Shown here piece after piece: positions 1-6,146 of a stretch of 16,293 nucleotides of DNA (position 1 is the first letter of the stretch; the number at the start of each line of letters is the position of its first letter). Both the position numbers and the translations under genes were made by a program. The notes under the pieces are model-generated. The model saw nothing but the letters and a program-made list of their open reading frames with translations, searched no databases and was not told where the DNA came from. The stretch lies in assembly GCA_017411665.1 (NCBI GenBank), contig JAFQPT010000260.1:1-16293 (forward strand), read 5' to 3'. The DNA comes from Oscillospiraceae bacterium (GTDB lineage Bacteria; Bacillota_A; Clostridia; Oscillospirales; Oscillospiraceae).

Positions 1-132
1 CATGTCATCCTGGCCACTATTTCCGGCAAGCTCCGGATGAACTACATTCGTATTCTGCCCGGTGATAAGGTTACCGTTCGTATGTCTCCGTACGATCTGA
101 CCCGTGGCCGCATCACCTGGAGAAGCAAATAA
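1..132 (+). CDS. infA: Translation initiation factor IF-1, C-terminal part (5' end outside window)
   Basis: The first 44 codons of the window are an open frame ending in TAA at 130-132. They read [20 protein letters not shown] and then a [22 protein letters not shown] segment ending in WRSK. This is the conserved C-terminal half of IF-1, a one-domain OB-fold protein of about 72 residues that binds the A site of the 30S subunit during initiation. About 28 N-terminal residues are missing upstream. Its place directly before rpmJ is the usual Firmicutes order, which supports the call. It is probably cotranscribed with the downstream ribosomal genes, since only 16 bases separate it from rpmJ. Confidence 0.96.
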   Translation, partial: HVILATISGKLRMNYIRILPGDKVTVRMSPYDLTRGRITWRSK

Positions 133-136
133 TTAG

Positions 137-262
<126 letters not shown>

Positions 263-322
263 GCAGAACAGGGCTGTTACCAATATATAAAAGGTCCTGA
301 ATTAAAAACAATTCCCCATTAG

Positions 323-380
323 CCACACCGCGAGCGGTAAGCTCCCTCCGGCGGGATGAAGCCCCGTGAGCAAAGGTGTG
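323..380 (+). promoter_or_regulatory. Candidate structured mRNA leader upstream of rpsM
   Basis: The rpmJ-rpsM gap contains nested complementary segments. CACACC (324-329) pairs with GGTGTG (375-380), GCTC (341-344) with GAGC (368-371), and TCCC (343-346, overlapping the previous arm) with GGGA (353-356). A small CCG/CGG stem at 328-337 is an alternative. The element ends about 40 bases before the rpsM start. Alpha operons are often autoregulated by S4 acting on an RNA structure near rpsM (known from E. coli). A similar role here is inference; I do not recognise this as a named RNA family. No T-run follows, so it is not a simple terminator. Confidence 0.45.
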
Positions 381-420
381 AAAAACAAACAAACATCACT
401 CGAAAGGATGAATGATTAGT

Positions 421-789
421 ATGGCACGTATAGCCGGCGTCGACCTGCCTAAGGACAAGAGAATTGAAATCGCTCTCACCTACGTCTACGGTATTGGCAG
501 GACCACCGCAACCAAGATTCTGGAAGAAACCGGAATCAACCCCGACATCAGAGTTAAGGATCTGTCTGACGAAGACGAAGCAAAGATCCGTGACATCATT
601 GACGAAAAGTACCTGGTAGAAGGCGACCTGCGTCGTCAGACCGCTCTGGACATCAAGCGTCTGACCGAAATCGGCTGCTACCGCGGCCTGCGTCACAGAA
701 AGGGCCTGCCCGTTCGTGGCCAGCGCTCCAAGACCAACGCTCGTACCCGCAAGGGTCCCAAGCGTACCGTCGCTAACAAGAAGAAGTAA
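421..789 (+). CDS. rpsM: 30S ribosomal protein S13
   Basis: This 122-residue protein begins [20 protein letters not shown], the S13 N-terminus, and ends in the basic tail [15 protein letters not shown] that contacts tRNA in the P site. The helix-two-turn-helix core and the [20 protein letters not shown] stretch are highly conserved. I chose ATG 421 over the in-frame ATG at 412 because AAAGGATG (403-410) is correctly spaced for 421 and would touch 412, and because family members begin MARI. It is the first gene of the alpha-operon block and is followed after 15 bases by rpsK, whose ribosome binding site overlaps its stop codon. Confidence 0.98.
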   Translation: MARIAGVDLPKDKRIEIALTYVYGIGRTTATKILEETGINPDIRVKDLSDEDEAKIRDIIDEKYLVEGDLRRQTALDIKRLTEIGCYRGLRHRKGLPVRGQRSKTNARTRKGPKRTVANKKK

Positions 790-804
790 GGAGGTAACTG
801 AATT

Positions 805-1203
805 ATGGCAAGTCCTAAGAAAAAGGTTGTACGTACTCGTCGTAGAGAACGTAAGAACGTTGAGAAGGGTCAGGTTCATATCAGCTCTTCCTTCAACAAC
901 ACCATGGTAACCATCACCGATACCCACGGCAACGCTCTGTCCTGGGCATCCGCAGGTGAAATGGGTTTCCGTGGCTCCAGAAAGTCCACCCCCTTTGCAG
1001 CTCAGACTGCTGCAGAAACCGCAGCTAAGGCAGCTATGGAACATGGCCTGAAGTCCGTCGAAGTATTCGTTAAGGGCCCCGGCCAGGGTCGCGAAGCAGC
1101 GATCCGTGCACTGCAGACCGCAGGTCTGGAAGTCACCATGATTAAGGACGTACCTCCCATTCCTCACAATGGTTGCCGTCCTCCCAAGCGTCGCCGCGTC
1201 TGA
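805..1203 (+). CDS. rpsK: 30S ribosomal protein S11
   Basis: This 132-residue protein has a basic N-terminus ([20 protein letters not shown]), the conserved [19 protein letters not shown] block and the C-terminal [20 protein letters not shown] signature of S11. S11 is a platform protein of the small subunit that helps form the mRNA exit path. A perfect AAGGAGG site (788-794) overlaps the rpsM stop codon, so translation of the two genes is probably coupled. The length is normal for the family and nothing looks altered. Confidence 0.98.
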   Translation: MASPKKKVVRTRRRERKNVEKGQVHISSSFNNTMVTITDTHGNALSWASAGEMGFRGSRKSTPFAAQTAAETAAKAAMEHGLKSVEVFVKGPGQGREAAIRALQTAGLEVTMIKDVPPIPHNGCRPPKRRRV

Positions 1204-1226
1204 TTTTGGGAAGGAGGAAATAGACT

Positions 1227-1838
1227 ATGGCAAAAAATATGCAGCCCATTGTTAAGCGTTGCAGAGCGCTGGGTATCTCTCCCGCAGTTATGGGCTATAC
1301 CGAAAAATCCAAGCTTGGCTCCACCAAGCGTAATCCCGGTGCTAAGAAGAGAACTAAGAAGAGCGAATACGCTAACCAGCTGAACGAAAAGCAGAAGGTA
1401 AAGTTCATCTACGGCATCCAGGAAAAGCAGTTCCGCGCATACTACGAAAAGGCTGCTAAGGCTCCCGGCATGACCGGCGAAGTTCTGCTGCAGACCATCG
1501 AACGTCGTCTCGACAACGTTATCTTCCGTCTGGGTCTGGCTAAGACTCGTCGTGAAGCTCGTGAGATGGTATCTCACGGTCACTACACCATCAACGGTAA
1601 GGTAGTAAACATTCCTTCCTTCCTGGTAAAGCCCGGTATGGTTATCGGCGTTAAGGAAACCAGCAGAAGCATTGAACGCATCAAGGGCTTCATGGAAGAA
1701 GATGCATTCCGCGGCCTGCCCAAGTGGCTGACCTACGATGCAAAGAAGGGTGAAGGCACTGTTATTGCAATGCCCGCTAGAGACGATATCGACTTCGAGG
1801 TTGCTGAACACCTGATCGTCGAATTGTACTCCAAGTAA
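1227..1838 (+). CDS. rpsD: 30S ribosomal protein S4 (zinc-free form)
   Basis: This 203-residue protein binds 16S rRNA early in 30S assembly. The N-terminal region starts MAKNMQPIVKRCRALGISPA. The S4 RNA-binding domain is near residues 90-155, including ERRLDNVIFRLGLAKTRREA and the VSHGHYTINGK segment. Only Cys12 remains in the N-terminal region, so the four-cysteine zinc knuckle of C+ S4 proteins is absent and this is the C- type. An AAGGAGG site at 1211-1217 precedes ATG 1227. Its position between rpsK and rpoA fits Clostridia; Bacillus carries rpsD outside this operon. In many bacteria S4 represses this operon, so it may act on the leader before rpsM. Confidence 0.98.
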   Translation: MAKNMQPIVKRCRALGISPAVMGYTEKSKLGSTKRNPGAKKRTKKSEYANQLNEKQKVKFIYGIQEKQFRAYYEKAAKAPGMTGEVLLQTIERRLDNVIFRLGLAKTRREAREMVSHGHYTINGKVVNIPSFLVKPGMVIGVKETSRSIERIKGFMEEDAFRGLPKWLTYDAKKGEGTVIAMPARDDIDFEVAEHLIVELYSK

Positions 1839-1920
1839 TCTTTTGACCCTCACAATTGGTAAGCTGAACACCACCGTATCGTTTGTGATACACAAAATTC
1901 TTAAGGAGGGTTATTAAATA
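1839..1920 (+). other. rpsD-rpoA spacer with small hairpin
   Basis: This 82-base gap is longer than most in the operon. It holds a 5-bp hairpin, GTATC (1876-1880) with GATAC (1887-1891), and a strong AAGGAGGG site at 1903-1910, ten bases before the rpoA start. TTGACC at 1843-1848 resembles a -35 box, but there is no convincing -10 at the right distance, so I do not call a promoter. The hairpin has no T-run and is not a terminator. It could be an RNA processing point or have no function. Confidence 0.3.
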
Positions 1921-2871
1921 ATGATCGAAATCGAGAAGCCTCGTATCGTATGTCTCGAAACACCCACTGATGATTCTTACGGTAAGTACATCATTGAACC
2001 CCTGGAACGTGGTTACGGTACCACTCTGGGTAACTCTCTGAGAAGAGTACTGCTCTCTTCTCTGCCCGGCACCGCTGTTACCAGCATTAAGATTGCCGGC
2101 GTACAGCACGAATTCAGCTCCATTCCCGGTGTTAAGGAAGATGTAACTGAAATCGTTCTGAACGTAAAGAGCATCATCGCTAAGCTGCACTGCGCAGGTC
2201 CCAAGACCGTGTACATTGAAGCAGCAGGCGAATGCGAAGTTACCGCAGGCGATATCAAGGCAGACGCAGAAGTTGAAATCCTCAACCCCGATCTGCACAT
2301 TGCTACTCTGGGCGCAGGCGCATCTCTGACCATGGAACTGACCATCGGCCACGGCCGTGGCTACGTGGTTGCTTCCAAGAACAAGACTGCTACCATGCCC
2401 ATCGGTACCATTCCCGTAGACTCCATCTACACTCCCGTTCTGAAGGTCAACTACACTGTGGAAAACACTCGTGTAGGCAACCAGACCGACTTTGACAAGC
2501 TCACTATCGAAGTCTGGACCGATAAGACCATCACCGCGAGAAATGCTCTTTCTCTGGGTGCAAAGATCTTGGTAGACCATTTCACCATCTTTACCGACCT
2601 GTCTGAAACAGTCGGCGGTACTTCTACCGTGGTGGAAAAGGCTCCCGAACAGAAAGACAAGCTGCTTGATATGACCATCGAAGAGCTGGATCTCTCCGTA
2701 CGTTCTTTCAACTGCTTGAAGAGAGCAAACATTAACACCGTTGAGGATCTGATCAGCAAGACTCAGGACGAGATGATCAAGGTCCGCAACCTTGGCAGAA
2801 AGTCTCTGGAAGAAGTTGAGCACAAGCTGGCTCAGCTGGGACTGTCTCTGGCAAGCGACGACAATCAGTAA
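1921..2871 (+). CDS. rpoA: DNA-directed RNA polymerase alpha subunit
   Basis: This 316-residue protein is full length for the family. The N-terminal domain (about 1-230) carries the dimerisation motif [20 protein letters not shown], which nucleates polymerase assembly with beta and beta-prime. An acidic linker follows. The C-terminal domain (about 245-310) contains the two helix-hairpin-helix-like motifs [19 protein letters not shown] and [16 protein letters not shown]. Arg261 is the equivalent of the E. coli Arg265 that contacts UP elements and activators. The gene has a strong ribosome binding site and is cotranscribed with the ribosomal genes around it, which ties polymerase supply to ribosome supply. 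Confidence 0.98.
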   Translation: MIEIEKPRIVCLETPTDDSYGKYIIEPLERGYGTTLGNSLRRVLLSSLPGTAVTSIKIAGVQHEFSSIPGVKEDVTEIVLNVKSIIAKLHCAGPKTVYIEAAGECEVTAGDIKADAEVEILNPDLHIATLGAGASLTMELTIGHGRGYVVASKNKTATMPIGTIPVDSIYTPVLKVNYTVENTRVGNQTDFDKLTIEVWTDKTITARNALSLGAKILVDHFTIFTDLSETVGGTSTVVEKAPEQKDKLLDMTIEELDLSVRSFNCLKRANINTVEDLISKTQDEMIKVRNLGRKSLEEVEHKLAQLGLSLASDDNQ

Positions 2872-2901
2872 TTCACAGTTAAACCTTAGGAGGTTAGTAA
2901 T

Positions 2902-3243
2902 ATGCCCGGTACTAGAAAGCTCGGCAAGACTACCGATCAGCGCAAGGCAATGCTGCGCCAGCAGGTAACTGATTTCCTGGCTAATGGCCGTATGGAAACC
3001 ACCGTTACTCGCTGCAAGGAGATCGCTCCTCTTGCTGAAAAGATGATTACCCTGGGTAAGAAGGGCGACCTGGCAGCATACCGTCAGGCTCTGGCATTCA
3101 TTACCCGTGAAGAAGTTGCGCACAAGGTATTTAAGGAAATCGCTCCCAAGTACGAAGCACGCAACGGCGGTTATACCCGTATCACTCGCGTCGGTCCCCG
3201 TCGCGGCGACGCTGCTGAAATGGCAGTTATCGAACTGGTATAA
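2902..3243 (+). CDS. rplQ: 50S ribosomal protein L17
   Basis: This 113-residue protein begins [20 protein letters not shown] and has the conserved [21 protein letters not shown] core and a C-terminal [20 protein letters not shown] segment, all typical of bacterial L17, which sits near the peptide exit tunnel. AGGAGG (2888-2893) lies 8 bases before the ATG and 30 bases separate it from rpoA. It is the last gene of the operon: a strong intrinsic terminator starts 17 bases after the stop codon. Confidence 0.98.
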   Translation: MPGTRKLGKTTDQRKAMLRQQVTDFLANGRMETTVTRCKEIAPLAEKMITLGKKGDLAAYRQALAFITREEVAHKVFKEIAPKYEARNGGYTRITRVGPRRGDAAEMAVIELV

Positions 3244-3260
3244 TTTATATCAAAGCACCA

Positions 3261-3293
3261 AACGGCTGCAGCACTCAGTTGCAGCCGTTTTTT
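3261..3293 (+). terminator. Intrinsic terminator of the alpha operon
   Basis: AACGGCTGCA (3261-3270) pairs perfectly with TGCAGCCGTT (3280-3289) around a 9-base loop and runs into six T residues (3288-3293). The GC-rich 10-bp stem and its place just after rplQ make this a confident rho-independent terminator for the whole ribosomal operon. Confidence 0.93.
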
Positions 3294-3312
3294 GTGCATA
3301 ATAAGGAATATC

Positions 3313-3510
3313 CCCCAGCTTCGCTGCGCCCAGCAGCCCCCTTTAGGCAAGGGGGCCTGAAAACGATGCTGCACCAATGCCTCCCTTGCCTAAAGGGCTC
3401 GACGCGTTAAGCAAACAGTCCGTTGGACTGTTTGTAGCTAAAGAGCGGAGCAATCTGTGATTGCGACGTGGAAGGGACCACACGAAGTGTGGTGGAGGGA
3501 TACACCAATA
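3313..3510. repeat. Composite intergenic repeat rich in hairpins
   Basis: No gene is supported in this stretch. It contains a 15-bp perfect inverted repeat (CCCTTTAGGCAAGGG at 3339-3353 and its complement at 3383-3397), whose left arm is itself palindromic around CCCCC...GGGGG (3337-3355). Further on are a 10-bp hairpin with a 3-base loop (CAAACAGTCC 3412-3421, GGACTGTTTG 3425-3434) and a 7-bp hairpin with a GAA loop (ACCACAC 3477-3483, GTGTGGT 3487-3493), followed by GGAGGGATA. Short stems framed by CCTCCCTT and GGAGGGAT resemble dispersed intergenic repeats common in gut Clostridia (from memory, not checked). Two facing, partly decayed copies seem to be present. Confidence 0.6.
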
Positions 3511-3548
3511 ACTTCAATCCCAATAAACCATGCCTGTTTCTCGCGGCT

Positions 3549-3600
3549 GCAGCTTAAGACGATACGAAATTCGCTTGCGAATTTGAAATAAAAAAGCTGC
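3549..3600. repeat. Nested inverted repeat
   Basis: An outer 7-bp pair, GCAGCTT (3549-3555) and AAGCTGC (3594-3600), encloses an 8-bp hairpin, AAATTCGC (3567-3574) and GCGAATTT (3577-3584). No T-run follows and no reading frame crosses it convincingly. It probably belongs to the same class of intergenic structured repeats as the block before it. Confidence 0.45.
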
Positions 3601-3630
3601 TGAGGCGAAAAGGACGAGCAACAAAATGAG

Positions 3631-3710
3631 CGCTCTTTGCGAGCGTTCTTTCAAGCAATTGTCAAGTCAATCAAAATCAGACATAAAAACCATAGCGCTC
3701 GCAAAAAGCG
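3631..3710 (+). repeat. Inverted repeat in front of the EFR1-like gene
   Basis: CGCTCTTTGCGAGCG (3631-3645) and CGCTCGCAAAAAGCG (3696-3710) are complementary at 14 of 15 positions with a 50-base interval. The right arm ends 22 bases before the start codon at 3733 and the candidate promoter lies between the arms. It may be a regulatory site or one more intergenic repeat. Confidence 0.45.
3659..3687 (+). promoter_or_regulatory. Candidate sigma-A promoter for the EFR1-like gene
   Basis: TTGTCA (3659-3664) matches the -35 consensus at five of six positions. CATAAA (3682-3687), at the ideal 17-base spacing, matches the -10 consensus at four of six. Transcription would begin near 3694, about 39 bases before the start codon. 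The weak -10 keeps confidence low. Confidence 0.4.
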
Positions 3711-3732
3711 ATATGGAGTTTGCGAGGATGTT

Positions 3733-4500
3733 ATGATTTTTTACTTTACCGGCACCGGCAACAGTCAGATGGTGGCTGAGACCATTGCCGAATGCAATCA
3801 TGATACCGTTGTCAGCATTGCCTCTGCCATGAAGGCGGACCGCTACGACTATACCATCGGCTTCGATGAGCCTGTCGGCTTTGTCATGCCTGTGTACTAC
3901 TACGGCATTCCCATTCAGATTCCCGCATTCGTCGAGAAGCTGAACCTCAGTGTGAAGCCCCGCTATGTCTGGACCTGTCTGACCTGCGAGGGTCTGACTG
4001 CAGGTGCGGGCGGGATGCTGACGAAGGTGCTGCGGGATAAGGGCTGGGCGCCCGATGCGCGTTTCTCCTGTCCTGTTGTCAATAACGCAGTGGTAATGGG
4101 GCATCAGCTGCCTGTGACCAATGTGGAAGGGCTGCTGGACCGCGCGCAAAAGCGCAGTGTAAACATTGCCGCCTATATCAAGGAACGCCGCAAAGGCGGA
4201 TTTGATGACTGTGCGGGAATAGCTGCCGATTATATCACCGCACAAAACTACGGTGCTTATCAAAAAGGCCGTAAGACCAAATATTTCAGCACCACCGACC
4301 GCTGCATTGGCTGCGGCATCTGTGCGCTGGAGTGCCCCGCAAGTGCCATTGAGGTACGTGACGGCACTGCCAAGTGGGTGAAGGAGCGTTGCTATTACTG
4401 CCTGCGCTGCATCAATGGCTGTCCCGAGAACGCAATCAAGTTTAACAATCAGGACAATACCCACACTTTTATGAATCCAAGAGTCAAAGGAGATGCATAA
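3733..4500 (+). CDS. EFR1-like flavodoxin/ferredoxin fusion protein
   Basis: This 255-residue cytoplasmic redox protein has two parts. Residues 1-150 form a flavodoxin-like domain that opens with the FMN phosphate loop FTGTGNS (5-11). The C-terminal part carries two four-cysteine motifs, Cys191-194-197-201 (CIGCGICALECP) and Cys220-223-226-230 (CYYCLRCINGCP), which should hold two [4Fe-4S] clusters. This architecture is that of EFR1-family proteins in anaerobic Firmicutes, thought to move electrons between an FMN and ferredoxin-type clusters; the partner and substrate are unknown. I chose ATG 3733, with GAGGA at 3724-3728, because the frame upstream opens only at a TTG inside an inverted repeat and FYFTGTGNS is the normal family start. 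The next gene begins 1 base after its stop. Confidence 0.85.
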   Translation: MIFYFTGTGNSQMVAETIAECNHDTVVSIASAMKADRYDYTIGFDEPVGFVMPVYYYGIPIQIPAFVEKLNLSVKPRYVWTCLTCEGLTAGAGGMLTKVLRDKGWAPDARFSCPVVNNAVVMGHQLPVTNVEGLLDRAQKRSVNIAAYIKERRKGGFDDCAGIAADYITAQNYGAYQKGRKTKYFSTTDRCIGCGICALECPASAIEVRDGTAKWVKERCYYCLRCINGCPENAIKFNNQDNTHTFMNPRVKGDA

Positions 4501-4501
4501 T

Positions 4502-5146
4502 ATGCCTTTGGAATTGTTTGCAGGTACACTCAATCGCTATTACAGCGACGTGGAAACCGCTGAAGAAGCGGCTCGTACCAATGAAATCGTCTGCCATTGG
4601 CGTGACACCATCATCGGTGCGGTGAAGAAGGCTGCACCCGAGGCAGAGCCCTGGGAAGAAGCAGCGGACAAGGAATATCTGGTGGCACAGCTGGACAAGC
4701 TGCACATGGGTGCGCTGCTGACCTATGCCGCAAACGTTGCTTACGGTCAGAAATGCCGTGAGACCGTGTACCCCGGCTGGAACTGGGAAGCAGAGCAGGC
4801 AGTGCAGAGCGCACGTGCCGACAGAACCTTGAATCTGAGCCTGCTGAAGGGTGCAAGCTGGTGGCTACCTGTGCAGACCCCCATTATGCTCCGCGGCGAA
4901 GTGCCCACAGGGGATGTGGTGACCATTGCATCCACAGGCGCGCTGATGCTGGAGCTGCTGCGCATCAATGAGCTGGGCTGGAAGGCTGATGAAGAGGAAG
5001 TCATCGGCTGGCTGGGTCTGGAAGGAAAGATGCCCGAGGACGCGAAGCGCTATTCCACCGAATCCCTGGCGAAATATGCATACAGCGCATTCTGGCAGCT
5101 GGCAAAGTTTTCCCTGCAGACCGGTGTGCCTATCATTTTGGATTAA
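4502..5146 (+). CDS. Unknown 214-aa protein paired with the EFR1-like gene
   Basis: I do not recognise a family. The protein starts MPLELFAGTLNRYYSDVETA, is acidic and rich in tryptophan, looks mainly helical and soluble, and has no signal peptide or membrane segment. Its five-residue block KGASWWLPV near residue 119 is striking. ATG 4502 is preferred over an in-frame ATG at 4493 because AAAGGAG (4486-4492) is 9 bases from it. The ribosome binding site lies inside the end of the EFR1-like gene and the start codon comes 1 base after that gene's TAA, so the two are almost certainly translated from one mRNA. A partner or regulator role for the redox protein is inference only. Confidence 0.75.
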   Translation: MPLELFAGTLNRYYSDVETAEEAARTNEIVCHWRDTIIGAVKKAAPEAEPWEEAADKEYLVAQLDKLHMGALLTYAANVAYGQKCRETVYPGWNWEAEQAVQSARADRTLNLSLLKGASWWLPVQTPIMLRGEVPTGDVVTIASTGALMLELLRINELGWKADEEEVIGWLGLEGKMPEDAKRYSTESLAKYAYSAFWQLAKFSLQTGVPIILD

Positions 5147-5224
5147 AATCGCGAGCATTTCTGCTGAAATGCTCTATCGCTGACGCGACGCGATTTCAAG
5201 GGGAACCGACCAAGGTTCCCCTTG
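5146..5224. repeat. Tandem hairpins after the 214-aa protein gene
   Basis: Two stems follow the stop codon. The first is GAGCATTTC (5153-5161) with GAAATGCTC (5166-5174), closed by an outer AAATCGCG (5146-5153) with CGCGATTT (5189-5196). The second is a perfect 11-bp stem, CAAGGGGAACC (5197-5207) with GGTTCCCCTTG (5214-5224). Neither is followed by a T-run on either strand, so these look like intergenic repeats or mRNA 3' stabilising structures, not terminators. No gene is seen in 5225-5310. Confidence 0.5.
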
Positions 5225-5312
5225 AGAACCCCTCCTTCTCCAAGTGCGGTGTTTGATAAGAGTTTTAAAACGGACTCCTTCATGGAGTACAGAAAATATT
5301 GTGTAATATACG

Positions 5313-5340
5313 GTCTCCTGTTACAGGAGGCTTTTTATTT
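5313..5340 (+). terminator. Probable terminator of the EFR1-like two-gene unit
   Basis: CTCCTG (5315-5320) pairs with CAGGAG (5324-5329) around TTA, and the stem can extend by a T-G and a G-C pair. It is followed by CTTTTTATTTT. It lies about 170 bases after the last plus-strand gene. The stem is short but the T-rich tail fits an intrinsic terminator on the plus strand. Confidence 0.65.
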
Positions 5341-5388
5341 TCCTTGCATATTTTTCTCATTTGGTGCATTCTATGAATAGAGTAAGAA

Positions 5389-5419
5389 AACAGCACACTC
5401 CATTTCGGAATGTGCTGTT
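5389..5419 (-). terminator. Terminator of the first XRE-type regulator
   Basis: Read on the minus strand, AACAGCACA pairs with TGTGCTGTT, and the stem extends with TTCC/GGAG around a short loop, giving about 13 bp. TTTTCTT follows. The stem overlaps the stop codon at 5418-5420. The sequence is nearly the same as the terminator at 5784-5813. Confidence 0.75.
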
Positions 5420-5666
5420 AGTTGGATTCTTTCAATAATTCGCCGGCGCTGCATTCCAGTACCTGCATGATTGCTTTGAATTGTGATGCTTTGATGTGCT
5501 GTGTATTGGCTTCGATTTTGCTGAGACTGAATGTGTTCAGGTCTACGCCCAGCAGATTGACTTGACGAATCAATTCTGTCGCCTTCATGCCCCGCTGCGT
5601 GCGAAGCCGCTTGATGTTGCTGCCAATGAGAATATTGTCATCGTTTTTGATGTATAATGTTTCCAT
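5418..5666 (-). CDS. Small XRE/Cro-CI-type helix-turn-helix regulator
   Basis: This 82-residue protein starts METLYIKNDDN. Residues 14-78 form a five-helix Cro/CI-like domain: IGSNIKRLRTQRGMKATELI, then the recognition region FSLSKIEANTQHIKASQF, then the closing helix ending LECSAGELLKE. ATG 5666 is chosen because GGAGGTG lies 7 bases upstream; the frame is open further upstream but has no ribosome binding site there. It has no effector domain and is probably a DNA-binding autoregulator. Its promoter region holds two copies of TTGCT-N6-AGCAA, a plausible operator. Small XRE genes like this occur in mobile or accessory regions. Its target genes are not evident. Confidence 0.8.
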   Translation of the reverse strand: METLYIKNDDNILIGSNIKRLRTQRGMKATELIRQVNLLGVDLNTFSLSKIEANTQHIKASQFKAIMQVLECSAGELLKESN

Positions 5667-5676
5667 GCAGCACACC

Positions 5677-5755
5677 TCCAAACCATTTGCTGAAATAAGC
5701 AAGTTTTTGTTTATTATATGGTTTGGATATGTTATAATGTTGCTTGGATGAGCAA
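5677..5755 (-). promoter_or_regulatory. Upstream region of the XRE gene with paired dyads
   Basis: TTGCT-N6-AGCAA occurs twice with identical spacing, at 5687-5702 and 5740-5755. A 10-bp perfect inverted repeat, TCCAAACCAT (5677-5686) and ATGGTTTGGA (5718-5727), interlocks with the first copy. A minus-strand TATAAT (5718 to 5713) lies between the two dyads, although no good -35 box accompanies it. The arrangement looks like twin operators around a promoter for autoregulation. The inner arm of the 10-bp repeat includes part of the ribosome binding site, so an RNA effect is also possible if transcription starts upstream. Confidence 0.5.
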
Positions 5756-5783
5756 TAATGTAGAAATGCGCAAAAAATGAAAA

Positions 5784-5813
5784 AACAGCACACTCCATCG
5801 GAAGTGTGCAGTT
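5784..5813 (-). terminator. Terminator of the second XRE-type regulator
   Basis: On the minus strand AACTGCACACTTCC folds back on GGAGTGTGCTGTT with one internal mismatch and a short loop and continues into a run of T (six A on the plus strand at 5780-5785). The stem overlaps the TAA at 5812-5814, as in the sister terminator at 5389-5419. Confidence 0.8.
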
Positions 5814-6018
5814 ATTCGCTGTCGGGTACGTAGCAGACGATATCCTCTATGCGGCAATCCAGAATTCTGCAGAGATTGTCCAGAGTGGAGGTTTTTACCA
5901 CCGCGTTTTCACGCAGTCGCTGCAGCTGTGCGTTGTCAACGCCGTGGTCTTTGATCAGACTGTACTGACTGATGTTTTTTCGTTTCATGGTTTCCCATAA
6001 GGGATCGTATTTGATCAT
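5812..6018 (-). CDS. Small XRE-family helix-turn-helix protein (YozG-like)
   Basis: This 68-residue protein starts MIKYDPLWETMKRKNISQYS and is almost wholly one Cro/CI-type DNA-binding domain: helix 1 LWETMKRKN, helix 2 SQYSLIKDHG, recognition helix DNAQLQRLREN, and the closing TSTLDNLCRILDCRIEDIV typical of this very common small Firmicutes family. The sequence before ATG 6018 holds only a weak ribosome binding site (GGTGAAG). It lies upstream of the other XRE gene on the same strand but ends in its own terminator, so the two are probably separate transcripts. A 6-bp dyad at 6067-6080 in the divergent promoter region could be its operator. Confidence 0.88.
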   Translation of the reverse strand: MIKYDPLWETMKRKNISQYSLIKDHGVDNAQLQRLRENAVVKTSTLDNLCRILDCRIEDIVCYVPDSE

Positions 6019-6066
6019 TTTACTTCACCACTTGTATTTTACCTGTGGGAAAGTTATAATAATATT

Positions 6067-6080
6067 GTGCGTGTACGCAC
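6067..6080. promoter_or_regulatory. Candidate operator dyad between divergent genes
   Basis: GTGCGT-GT-ACGCAC is a perfect 6-bp dyad with a 2-base centre, located between the minus-strand XRE gene (6018) and the plus-strand small gene (6190). The position and symmetry fit a binding site for a dimeric HTH protein. No experimental match is known to me. Confidence 0.4.
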
Positions 6081-6146
6081 CATAATCGGCGGATGAAAAA
6101 TAAAAAAATTCGACAAAAACCAACAAATTTCCGTGGGGTTCTGCGG

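Noticed and set aside
319..1167. 282-codon minus-strand frame opposite rpsM and rpsK
   Set aside because: Antisense to two certain ribosomal protein genes; codon bias in highly expressed genes removes stops from this frame.
1777..3123. 448-codon minus-strand frame opposite rpoA and rplQ
   Set aside because: Antisense to certain genes, no ribosome binding site, no recognisable domain.
3313..3510. CRISPR array
   Set aside because: The repeats are single inverted pairs of different sequence; there are no regular direct repeats with spacers.
3541..3615. Possible tRNA or small RNA in the nested inverted repeat
   Set aside because: There is no cloverleaf, no GTTCGA-like T-arm and no acceptor stem; only two nested stems.
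3637..3732. Upstream extension of the EFR1-like gene from a TTG
   Set aside because: The extra 32 residues lie in an inverted repeat and are very basic. The flavodoxin motif normally begins within a few residues of the start, as with ATG 3733.
3667..4533. 288-codon minus-strand frame opposite the EFR1-like gene
   Set aside because: The plus strand has a clear two-ferredoxin product; the antisense frame has no start signals.
5667..5798. N-terminal extension of the first XRE gene
   Set aside because: The region holds the promoter, the dyads and the neighbouring terminator, and ATG 5666 has a good GGAGGTG site.
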